In this document: in pieces, positions 53,281-60,279 of the stretch | Layout: every line of letters begins with the position of its first letter | How positions within the stretch are numbered: the first letter of the stretch is position 1 | Source of the DNA: Carboxylicivirga taeanensis | Lineage (GTDB): Bacteria > Bacteroidota > Bacteroidia > Bacteroidales > Marinilabiliaceae | Direction of reading: 5' to 3' | Assembly (NCBI RefSeq): GCF_051851475.1 | Contig: NZ_JBPUSJ010000002.1 | Coordinates: forward strand, 1 to 64,000 | Length of the DNA: 64,000 nucleotides | The notes under the pieces: generated by a model | What the model was told of the DNA's origin: nothing | The model's input: the letters and a program-made list of their open reading frames with translations, nothing else | Database searches by the model: none | Translations under genes and position numbers: made by a program

Positions 53281-53888
53281 GAGAAACTTTTTATCCTTGT
53301 TTTACGGATTTAAAAGTAGAATAATTGTGGCATGGATGTCTATGATTTTAATCAATTGGGTTTTTTAAGTCCACCGCGCGGAGTTCACCGTTTTTAGGCA
53401 AAAGGGAGCAGTGAGTCTCAAGCACCCAATTAAGGCAGTGGTTAGTCAGTAGATGGAAGTCCGCGGTCAGTATTGAGAAGCAAGCACTGTTTCGATAAGT
53501 ACAGAGTGCGAACGCATTCGCAATGGTTATTGAATGCCCGTAAGAAAATGTGTAAGAGCCGTCCGGCTTGTGGACAACTCTATGCCCACAAATACATAGA
53601 AGGGAGCAGTGCTTACTGTGCACAAAATACAGAAGCTTTAATAACAGCAAATTATTCATATTTAAACGATTATCTTCTCTTTTTGTCGGTTCATCAACAA
53701 AATAATATTGTTTATCAATTGAAAGGCATGCATCTAACTTTAAGTTCTAATTTCACAGGTACTAATCGGAAATATACCGCCTCCCTAGCCGGGGTTAATG
53801 TGAGAGTTCTTTGGGGCGGAAAAACAATAAAGGAATAATTAAGGTGTTGGCACTGGGTGCTGATGGTGGGTGATATGTAGCGCCGCTC
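53281..53888. other. Gene-poor stretch upstream of hutI
   Basis: About 600 bp without a convincing gene. The hutI promoter must lie at its left end but no clear box is visible. The words gggagcagtg occur twice (near 53404 and 53602), and the base composition shifts from moderate GC to AT-rich at about 53640. It may hold decayed mobile DNA; nothing can be named. Reading frames at 53348-53659 (minus) and 53473-53838 (plus) overlap each other and look like chance. Confidence 0.35.
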
Positions 53889-53971
53889 GGCGTAATTTGC
53901 AAATTACGTCGAAACTAATAGGTAGTTTAAAACCACCGGGTAACTTAAACGAAGTCGCAGACTTCGCTTAG
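53889..53971 (+). repeat. Triple-hairpin repeat, copy A
   Basis: An 83-bp unit with three back-to-back small hairpins: cgtaattt-gc-aaattacg, ggtagtt-taaa-accacc (imperfect) and cgaagtc-gca-gacttcg, joined by the constant spacer tcgaaactaata. Copy B lies in the same orientation at 54771-54852, with about ten differences; several preserve or restore pairing. The copies bracket the gene at 54035-54709. Confidence 0.78.
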
Positions 53972-54034
53972 AAAGGGGGAAGAATAGACGAAAATTTACT
54001 ATTGCCTTATGAGACAATTTAATTACATTAAAAA

Positions 54035-54709
54035 ATGAATAAACTATCAATTAAATCAATTATTGACTTTAGAAAAAAGTCAGATAGACGTAAAAAGACC
54101 TTTGCTCAGAACCTACAAATAGAAAAAGAAAAAAAGGAAACAGATGGAGGAGGAGACTATTGGGTTATTTGTTTAAGCGCAATTAGTAACGCATTTAAAC
54201 ATAATGATAATAGTATCATTATTGATAAGATACATGAGTTTGAGGCGAAATATGAAAACACAGACCTTAAAAGAACTAAGGACATGTATGAAAGAAATAT
54301 TGCTATTCTGTATAAGTATGAAGATTACGATTTTAGTAGATGGATTCCAAAGGTGAATTTTCAAACGATTAAAAAGCATCGGCCAGATTTTTTATTGAAT
54401 ATTAAAGGGCTGCAAGTTGAGGCTTTGCCACATCATGTTTTTACTTTTCAAGATGAAAATAAGGAAATCGGAGCTATATGGTTCATTGCTCAGTTAGATG
54501 GGTACGAGAGAGATGAATTGGCAATGTTTACAGACATCCTTCATCGGTATCTGGAACTGAATTTTTCAAAGAAATACATTATTAATGCTGAGTTCTGTAT
54601 TGCTGTTGATGTTGTTAATCAAATTGAAATTAGTTATGCTCAAATATTAAAAGATAATATACCTCTTAAACTAAATTCAACCCTTGAGGAAATCAGAAAA
54701 CTGATGTAG
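54035..54709 (+). CDS. Unknown protein in a repeat-bounded cassette
   Basis: A 224-residue soluble protein that I do not recognise. The first 40 residues are highly basic (IDFRKKSDRRKKTFAQNLQIEKEKKE). A helical middle follows (SAISNAFKHNDNSIIIDKIHEFEAKYENTDLKRTKDMYERNIAILY), then a beta/alpha C-terminal half with PKVNFQTIKKHRPDFLLNIKGLQVEALPHHVFTF and IGAIWFIAQLDGYERDELAMFTDILHRYLELNF. It carries no signal peptide or known catalytic motif. The gene is clearly more AT-rich than the chromosomal genes around it and lies nearly centred between the two direct repeats (63 bp from copy A, 61 bp to copy B), so it looks like transferred cargo. Defence or toxin function is possible but unproven. Confidence 0.7.
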   Translation: MNKLSIKSIIDFRKKSDRRKKTFAQNLQIEKEKKETDGGGDYWVICLSAISNAFKHNDNSIIIDKIHEFEAKYENTDLKRTKDMYERNIAILYKYEDYDFSRWIPKVNFQTIKKHRPDFLLNIKGLQVEALPHHVFTFQDENKEIGAIWFIAQLDGYERDELAMFTDILHRYLELNFSKKYIINAEFCIAVDVVNQIEISYAQILKDNIPLKLNSTLEEIRKLM

Positions 54710-54770
54710 CATAAAAAAACAGTCTCCCCGTTTGGCGTAGCGTCACGCTACGTCATTCTTACCTCATGTT

Positions 54771-54852
54771 GGCGTAATTACAAATTACATCGAAACTAAT
54801 AGGTAGTTTTAAACTACCCGGTACCTCAAACGAAGTCGTAGACTTCGCTTAG
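54771..54852 (+). repeat. Triple-hairpin repeat, copy B
   Basis: An 82-bp direct copy of the unit at 53889-53971: cgtaatta-caaattac, ggtagttt-taaactacc (here a near-perfect stem) and cgaagtc-gta-gacttcg. A further hairpin, GCGTAGCG-tca-CGCTACG, precedes it at about 54735-54752. It ends 37 bp before the next gene's start. Confidence 0.78.
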
Positions 54853-54889
54853 CGAGGCCTACTTTTAAATCACATTAAACCAAACCACT

Positions 54890-55084
54890 ATGAAAAAAAC
54901 CAGAATGACTTTAATCGTTTTCGCCGCTATTATTATAGCCGTGCAGGTGTTTCATGTAAACTACAGCGATTTAAGCTGGGGAGTTAATGCAGCTGCCTAT
55001 ATCGGCATTTGCTCCATGGTGTTAGTGATCATTGCTATGGTGGCTTCTAATAGACATGATAAAAAGAACCAAGCTAATGACTAA
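54890..55084 (+). CDS. Small two-helix membrane protein
   Basis: A 64-residue protein with two hydrophobic segments (about 6-23, MTLIVFAAIIIAVQVFHV; about 37-56, AAYIGICSMVLVIIAMVAS) and a charged tail (NRHDKKNQAND). Its stop codon overlaps the start of the next gene by 8 nt, so the two are translationally coupled. Function unknown. It begins just behind repeat copy B. Confidence 0.68.
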   Translation: MKKTRMTLIVFAAIIIAVQVFHVNYSDLSWGVNAAAYIGICSMVLVIIAMVASNRHDKKNQAND

Positions 55085-55268
55085 GGCACCAGCCAAACGC
55101 ACCACCTACCTGCTCGAAGTAGGGGAGTCGGAAGCCGCCACCAAAGCCAAAGACGAAGCCCTGGGTAAACTGGACAGATGGATGTCGGAGTTTTATGCGG
55201 TGGCCCGCATTGCCCTCGAAGACCAACCTCAATTACTCGAAGCTTTGGGCAAAGCTGTGAAGAGTTAA
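55077..55268 (+). CDS. Small soluble protein coupled to the membrane protein
   Basis: A 63-residue helical protein (MTKAPAKRTTYLLEVGESEA at the start; KDEALGKLDRWMSEFYAVARIALEDQPQLLEAL in the middle). The ATG lies inside the last codons of the preceding gene, the classic overlap for coupled translation. It has no membrane segment and no known motif; two-helix partner proteins of this size are often regulators or antitoxin-like. A terminator follows. Confidence 0.68.
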   Translation: MTKAPAKRTTYLLEVGESEAATKAKDEALGKLDRWMSEFYAVARIALEDQPQLLEALGKAVKS

Positions 55269-55822
55269 TGCCAAACCAATCGAATTAAAGAGAGCAAAAA
55301 CCCATCAGTTAGTTAATAGCGATGGGTTTTGTGCTTAAGTTAACAGGAGTTCAGCAAGGAGCAGACAGCTCCTGGTGTTTAAAAAAGTCCGGATGGGTAT
55401 CTGGAGGCTTTCTGTCTGAATCCTTCTGAAGAACAGATGACAAGCTGTTGGACGAATCATGCACAATAAGCCACCGCTAAAGCACCTCAGCCATTACCGT
55501 CCACTTTTGTCTGGGATTGGAATAACCCCATCCGAAATTTCGATGCATAGATAATTAGCAGATAAAATTAACTTTGAGGCTAATTTTAAATGGCACCTCT
55601 TGTTCAGGAAATTTAGCCTTTAAACGATTTAATGTTGTCTGCAAACAGGCCGTATAAAATAGCAAGTTACACAAAGTGACTACCGATGGCGGGTTTCAGC
55701 CGACACAAAAAAATATAGAAACAAGAAACGACCATGAATTTTAGCGTGCTAAATTACACGCCTGAGCATGATTAAAATTCATTGAGCGTTCTATCTGATA
55801 AATGAAGATAAATTATAATCAT
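55269..55822. other. Intergenic stretch
   Basis: About 550 bp. After the terminator at 55296-55331 there is no convincing gene, repeat or RNA. Short frames have stops throughout, so it may be decayed coding DNA. The promoter of the secreted protein at 55823 must lie at the right end. Confidence 0.4.
55296..55331 (+). terminator. Terminator of the small coupled genes
   Basis: AAAACCCATC and GATGGGTTTT form a perfect 10-bp stem around a 15-nt loop, ending in tttt. Confidence 0.8.
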
Positions 55823-56278
55823 ATGAAAAACATTGCTATTTTACTTTTTTTACTCCTGCCTGTTGTGGCATCAGCCCAAATGTCGTTTGATACCGGAAAT
55901 GCACGGCTGGAAACAGATTTGAATTCGATAAATGCCAGAGCAAATTTAGATTTTGGTGCTTTTAAAACTGAGTTAAGCATTGGCTATAATATATCGGAAA
56001 AGAAAATAGAGTATATGCACGGAAGCCTGGAGATGGCTCCGGGAGAAATTTATCTGGCACTTGAGATTTCTAAAATTTCAAAAAGGCCAATCGATGACAT
56101 TTTGTGCATATATAACGACCATGGCAGCAAGGGATGGGGATATATTGCCAAACAAGTGGGTATTAAGCCTGGTTCCGAAGAGTTTCATCAGTTAAAGCGG
56201 CATTCAAAATATAAAAGCAAAGGCCACAGTAAGGGGAAGGGGAATGGTAAAGGAAACGGTAAAGGTAAAAAACGATAG
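55823..56278 (+). CDS. Secreted protein with Lys/Gly-rich tail
   Basis: A 151-residue protein with a signal peptide (NIAILLFLLLPVVASAQ). The middle (GEIYLALEISKISKRPIDDILCIYNDHGSKGWGYIAKQVGIKPGSEEFHQLKRH) is a helical unit of a type I have seen in small proteins of several phyla, in which ..I..VL.....G.GWG.IAK.LGIKPG recurs. The last 25 residues are almost only Lys, Gly, His, Ser and Asn, strongly basic, and could bind an acidic partner. The ATG at 55823 gives the signal peptide; an ATG seven codons upstream is in frame. Function unknown. Confidence 0.75.
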   Translation: MKNIAILLFLLLPVVASAQMSFDTGNARLETDLNSINARANLDFGAFKTELSIGYNISEKKIEYMHGSLEMAPGEIYLALEISKISKRPIDDILCIYNDHGSKGWGYIAKQVGIKPGSEEFHQLKRHSKYKSKGHSKGKGNGKGNGKGKKR

Positions 56279-56477
56279 GCGCTCATTAGAAACGATGCTT
56301 ATTACAGGTGAATGCCTAATTGAACTTAGGTGTTGCCACATTAAGGTTGGAGACGTTTAAAAACAGTTCATTTGCTACCTTTTACAACCTGAAATTTTAT
56401 TTTTACGCTTATTCGTAAATCACCCTATTCAGTATTGCGTATTACTTTTAGTACACACATCTAGATCTTTCAAAAAT

Positions 56478-58067
56478 ATGTTTAAAAAAGTTCCACACAC
56501 TTATGTAATTATTTTCTCTCTCGTTATTTTGGCCGCTGTGGCCACCTGGTTTGTTCCGGGAGGTGAGTATATTCAGAAAACGACAGTGGTTGATGGCGTT
56601 GAGCAAACGCAGATGGTGTTTCAATACATCGATAGTCAGCCACAAACCTGGGAAGTGTTTGCTTCCATGGTGCATGGTTTCGAAAAGGGGGCCGGTATCA
56701 TCATCTTTATTCTGATGATTGGCGGTGCTTTCTGGATAATGAATGCCTCTAAAGCAGTGGATGTAGGTATCTTCTCCTTTTTACATTTCGTTAAACGCCT
56801 GGATAACTACAGAGCCATTCGCTTCTTCGGCGCCAATAATTTGATTCTAGTGTTAATCATGCTCATGTTTTCGGTGTTTGGGGCAGTGTTTGGAATGAGT
56901 GAGGAAACCATCGCCTTTATGGTTGTTTTAATTCCTTTGGCGATTTCGATGGGCTACGACAGCATTACGGGCGTGGGCATTGTTTACCTGGCAGCTCACT
57001 TGGGTTTTGCCGGCGCGGTACTCAATCCTTTTACCATTGGCATTGCACAGGGATTGGCCGATTTGCCCTTGTTTTCGGGCTTTGAATACCGTTTGGTATG
57101 TTGGTTCGTTATTAATCTGGTTGGCTTTGCCTATATTCTTTGGTATGCGGCAAAAGTGAAGAAGAATCCTAAAGCTTCACCGGTTTATGAGCAGGATGCC
57201 TACTGGCGTAACCGCGGTGCCGAGCACGAAGAGGAGCTGGATAGGCCTACTCCACGCGCGGCCTGGTGGGCCTACGGCATCACAACTCTTGTGGTGGGTT
57301 TATTTGCTTTTAATCACCCCGAAACAACACTTAAAGTGGGTGGTGGAGAAGGGGTCACCTGGCCGGTTGTGCCGGTTATGGCGGGCTTGTTTGCCCTTAC
57401 AGGCTTCTTATCGCTGCGTAAGCGGGTCCACTTTTTCATCCTTAACTTGTTAAGTTTTACTATTCTGTTTTTGGTGATTGGTGTGATGGGTTACGAGTGG
57501 TACATCACCGAAATAGCCGCCCTGTTTTTAGCCATGGGTATATTATCGGGTATTTCAATGGGGAATGATGCCAACACCATCACCAAGCTCTTTATCGAGG
57601 GTGCCAAGGATATAATGTCAGCCGCATTGGTGGTTGGACTGGCCGGCGGCATTATTGTTATTCTCGAAGACGGCAAAATTGTACATACCATTCTGCATGC
57701 GCTGGCTCAGTCAATGAGCGATCTGGGTAATATTGCGTCAGTGGGTATCATGTACATGATTCAGACACTGATTAATATATTTATTCCAAGTGGTTCGGCT
57801 AAGGCCGCCCTCACCATGCCCATTATGGCACCTTTCAGCGATTTAATTGGTTTATCGCGTCAGGCAACGGTGATGGCCTTTCAGTTTGGCGATGGCTTTA
57901 CTAATATGATTACGCCCACCTCACCGGTACTGATAGGCGTTTTAGGCGTGGCCAAAATACCTTATACCAAATGGTTTAAATGGGTGGCCCCATTAATTGT
58001 GATCATGATTTTATTAGGATTTTTGCTCTTAATACCAACGGTAACCATGGAGCTAAATGGCTTTTAA
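56478..58067 (+). CDS. YfcC family membrane carrier
   Basis: A 529-residue integral membrane protein with about 12 hydrophobic segments. It opens with PHTYVIIFSLVILAAVATWFVPGGEY, the hallmark start of the YfcC/ArcD-like superfamily, and contains EETIAFMVVLIPLAISMGYDSITGVGIVYLAAHLGFAGAVLNPFTIGIAQGLA and the later TLINIFIPSGSAKAALTMPIMAPFSDLIGLSRQATVMAFQFGDGFTNMITPTSP, the two family repeats. Such carriers move amino acids, peptides or short-chain acids; the substrate here is not known. It is transcribed alone and ends at a terminator. Confidence 0.93.
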   Translation: MFKKVPHTYVIIFSLVILAAVATWFVPGGEYIQKTTVVDGVEQTQMVFQYIDSQPQTWEVFASMVHGFEKGAGIIIFILMIGGAFWIMNASKAVDVGIFSFLHFVKRLDNYRAIRFFGANNLILVLIMLMFSVFGAVFGMSEETIAFMVVLIPLAISMGYDSITGVGIVYLAAHLGFAGAVLNPFTIGIAQGLADLPLFSGFEYRLVCWFVINLVGFAYILWYAAKVKKNPKASPVYEQDAYWRNRGAEHEEELDRPTPRAAWWAYGITTLVVGLFAFNHPETTLKVGGGEGVTWPVVPVMAGLFALTGFLSLRKRVHFFILNLLSFTILFLVIGVMGYEWYITEIAALFLAMGILSGISMGNDANTITKLFIEGAKDIMSAALVVGLAGGIIVILEDGKIVHTILHALAQSMSDLGNIASVGIMYMIQTLINIFIPSGSAKAALTMPIMAPFSDLIGLSRQATVMAFQFGDGFTNMITPTSPVLIGVLGVAKIPYTKWFKWVAPLIVIMILLGFLLLIPTVTMELNGF

Positions 58068-58135
58068 TAGTGGCTGAAATGTTATAACCTGAATTACGAC
58101 CTGGAGAGTTCAAGAGATAGAGGGTAACCAATGAT

Positions 58136-58166
58136 AAAGGGTGGAGGAGAGCTTCCGCCCTTTTTT
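58136..58166 (+). terminator. Terminator of the YfcC-type gene
   Basis: AAGGG(T)GGA..TTCC(G)CCCTT forms a stem followed by ttttttaa, between convergent genes. Confidence 0.72.
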
Positions 58167-58177
58167 AATGAACTGCC

Positions 58178-58759
58178 TTAAAAAACTTTCGCTGCTTTTT
58201 TCTGCTCACTCTTTAGCTCCTCAACTACTTTTTGTAGCGTCTGTATCTGATTTTTCTGTTCTCTGTTTTTATTGGTCAGATGGAGGTTGTTCTCCAGTAA
58301 ATTATCTTTGGTACTTTTGAGATTATCGATTTGCTGAAGTAAATTTTGCTCCCTTTTGGTCATGCGCTCCATGCGTTTGTCGAGCGACAGGTTTTTATCC
58401 AATACTTCTTTGAGGTATTTTTTCAGAAAACCTCTCTCCCTTCGGTGTTCCTTTAGTTTATTATTGGCTGCATCCAGGTGCTGCAGCAAGCCGGTTTTTC
58501 TTTTTAAGAGGTGGTCATATTCTTCAGACAAATCATCCAGTCGCTGGGCAAGCAAGTCGCATTCTTTTTCCATTCTTCGCAAAGCCAGTCGCAGGTTAAG
58601 GCGTTCTGCCTTTTCAAACCCCCACTTTGTTCGTCTGTAGTGAATGTTATTTCTATCTAAATAAACATTGTCAATTGTTGGGTGTTGCTTCAGCTGAAGG
58701 GCATACGCTAAAATGTCGTAAGCCGAAACAGGCAACCGGCGGTTAGCATTATCAGGCAT
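58178..58759 (-). CDS. Coiled-coil protein of unknown function
   Basis: A 193-residue protein. Residues 1-45 form a short globular start (PVSAYDILAYALQLKQHPTIDNVYLDRNNIHYRR). From about residue 50 to the end the chain is one long heptad-rich coiled coil (LNLRLALRRMEKECDLLAQRLDDLSEEYDHLLKRK..) with very high Lys, Glu and Leu. No signal peptide or membrane helix. It may be a scaffold or cytoskeletal partner; I cannot assign a family. It is divergent from the Nudix gene. Confidence 0.75.
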   Translation of the reverse strand: MPDNANRRLPVSAYDILAYALQLKQHPTIDNVYLDRNNIHYRRTKWGFEKAERLNLRLALRRMEKECDLLAQRLDDLSEEYDHLLKRKTGLLQHLDAANNKLKEHRRERGFLKKYLKEVLDKNLSLDKRMERMTKREQNLLQQIDNLKSTKDNLLENNLHLTNKNREQKNQIQTLQKVVEELKSEQKKAAKVF

Positions 58760-58801
58760 AAAAGGCTAAGTTTCTGATTACGGATAATCGGTTAATTATT
58801 A

Positions 58802-58833
58802 CAAATATAAGTCTCTATATGTTATTTGGTCAA
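58802..58833 (-). promoter_or_regulatory. Possible promoter of the coiled-coil gene
   Basis: On the minus strand TTG (58833-58831), 21 bp, TATATTTG (58809-58802). The -7 box fits well; the spacer is slightly long. Confidence 0.4.
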
Positions 58834-58882
58834 ATATTTTGTATCATTAATGCCTTACTTGGATGAAAAAACAATAATTATT

Positions 58883-59437
58883 ATGAATATTAACAGTGGT
58901 AGTACGCAGCCTAAAGATGTGATCAGGTATTGTGCGAAATGTGGTTCTGACCAATTTACTTACGATGGCACAAAATCTTTCAGGTGCCAGGCTTGTGGGT
59001 TTCATTTGTTTATTAATTCGGCAGCAGCTGTGGCAGCCATTATCTGCAATGCCAAAGGAGAGATTTTACTAACACGGCGTGCTTTTGAGCCATGTGCCGG
59101 AATGCTTGATCTACCAGGTGGTTTTGTCGATCCCATGGAAACAGCTGAAGAGTGTGTCGCTCGCGAAGTGAAAGAAGAATTGAACCTCACCGTCAAATCG
59201 ATGCGCTTTATTGCCTCCTTTCCCAATGAGTATGTGTTTTCGAACTATTCGGTTTTTACAACCGATCTGGGATTTGTATGCGAAGTAGACAATTTTGATA
59301 ACATGCAGGCCAAAGATGATGTGAGTGCTTATGAGTTTATCGATAGCTCAGCCATCGATTTTAGTCAGATTAGTTCCGAATCGATTAGAAACCTTTTAAG
59401 AGTCTACATTTCCCTGGGCTCGACTGATTTAGATTAA
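58883..59437 (+). CDS. Nudix hydrolase with N-terminal zinc ribbon
   Basis: A 184-residue protein. The zinc ribbon C17-x2-C20...C35-x2-C38 is followed by a Nudix fold with the box G80-x5-E86-x7-R94-E95-V-K-E98-E99-L (GGFVDPMETAEECVAREVKEEL); the usual G near its end is N101. The zinc ribbon joined to a Nudix domain is the layout of NADH pyrophosphatase-like and ADP-ribose-type enzymes, which split nucleoside diphosphates linked to X; the substrate is not certain. Starts at 58850 or 58826 are also in frame, but 58883 gives the shortest N terminus before the ribbon. Confidence 0.88.
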   Translation: MNINSGSTQPKDVIRYCAKCGSDQFTYDGTKSFRCQACGFHLFINSAAAVAAIICNAKGEILLTRRAFEPCAGMLDLPGGFVDPMETAEECVAREVKEELNLTVKSMRFIASFPNEYVFSNYSVFTTDLGFVCEVDNFDNMQAKDDVSAYEFIDSSAIDFSQISSESIRNLLRVYISLGSTDLD

Positions 59438-59509
59438 AAATAAATAAGTGACGAACCTATTGGGTAGCTCATCACATCCGTTAATTATTCTTAATTTTAA
59501 AAGAAAAAA

Positions 59510-60157
59510 ATGAGTAGCGAACTTCAAGTTCTTGTTATAAGCGCGGCCTCTATTGGTTTTTTCCACACCTTGTTTGGGCCCGACCACTACCTGCCTTTTA
59601 TAATGATTGGTAAAGCCCGTTCGTGGAAGCTGGGCAAAGTAATTGCTTTAACGGTTCTTTGTGGCATTGGTCATATTCTGAGTTCAGTTTTAGTTGGTAT
59701 GATTGGGATTGCCCTTGAGTTGCAGGTGGAAAAACTCAATTGGTTTGAATCTTTTAGAGGGAACCTTGCTGCCTGGGCTTTAATTGCATTTGGTTTGTTG
59801 TATGCTTTATGGGGTGTTAGGCGCATGTTTAAAAAGCATCGCCATGGACACATGGATAAACTTGAAGATTCTAAAAACATTACGCCCTGGATACTCTTTA
59901 TAATATTTGCCTTGGGGCCTTGTGAGCCGCTAATTCCGATATTAATGTATCCGGCCGCAATAGAAAGTGTTGGTGCGCTTGTTTTGGTCACCAGTGTATT
60001 CGGATTAACCACCCTATTCACCATGACGGCCGTTGTATTGGCAATGTCGTATGGATTATCGTTTGTTAATTTAAAACGTTTCGAAAGACTGGGGCATCCC
60101 ATTGCAGGCTTTGTTATTTTCCTGTCTGGATTGGCGATACAGGTACTGGGCTTGTAA
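59510..60157 (+). CDS. UreH/TauE-like membrane transport protein
   Basis: A 215-residue integral membrane protein with six hydrophobic segments. The first contains FFHTLFGPDHYLPFIMIG, close to the metal-binding signature of NiCoT-type carriers (HX4DH), here with five residues between (HX5DH). A Gly/His-rich loop (KKHRHGHMDKLED) follows the third segment, and PCEPLIPILMYPA with a Cys-Pro is in the fourth. It belongs to the UreH_2/sulfite-exporter TauE-like or high-affinity nickel group; the metal link is more likely than sulfite because of the His residues. It is transcribed alone. Confidence 0.75.
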   Translation: MSSELQVLVISAASIGFFHTLFGPDHYLPFIMIGKARSWKLGKVIALTVLCGIGHILSSVLVGMIGIALELQVEKLNWFESFRGNLAAWALIAFGLLYALWGVRRMFKKHRHGHMDKLEDSKNITPWILFIIFALGPCEPLIPILMYPAAIESVGALVLVTSVFGLTTLFTMTAVVLAMSYGLSFVNLKRFERLGHPIAGFVIFLSGLAIQVLGL

Positions 60158-60231
60158 TTTGAAAAGTTAGCAGTAATAGCATTTATCGGCTATAGTGTTT
60201 GAATAATGCATTAACCAAATGAAATATATAT

Positions 60232-60241
60232 GTTAGCTAAC
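60232..60241. promoter_or_regulatory. Small palindrome upstream of the sensor kinase
   Basis: GTTAGCTAAC is a perfect 10-bp palindrome 38 bp before the kinase start and may be a regulator site. It is short enough to occur by chance. Confidence 0.25.
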
Positions 60242-60279
60242 TTAATATTTGCATCTTAAATAATTAAACAGCAGGAGTT

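Noticed and set aside
53473..53838. 121-codon plus-strand frame (and 53348-53659 on the minus strand)
   Set aside because: The two overlap, show no family features, and the DNA looks non-coding or decayed.
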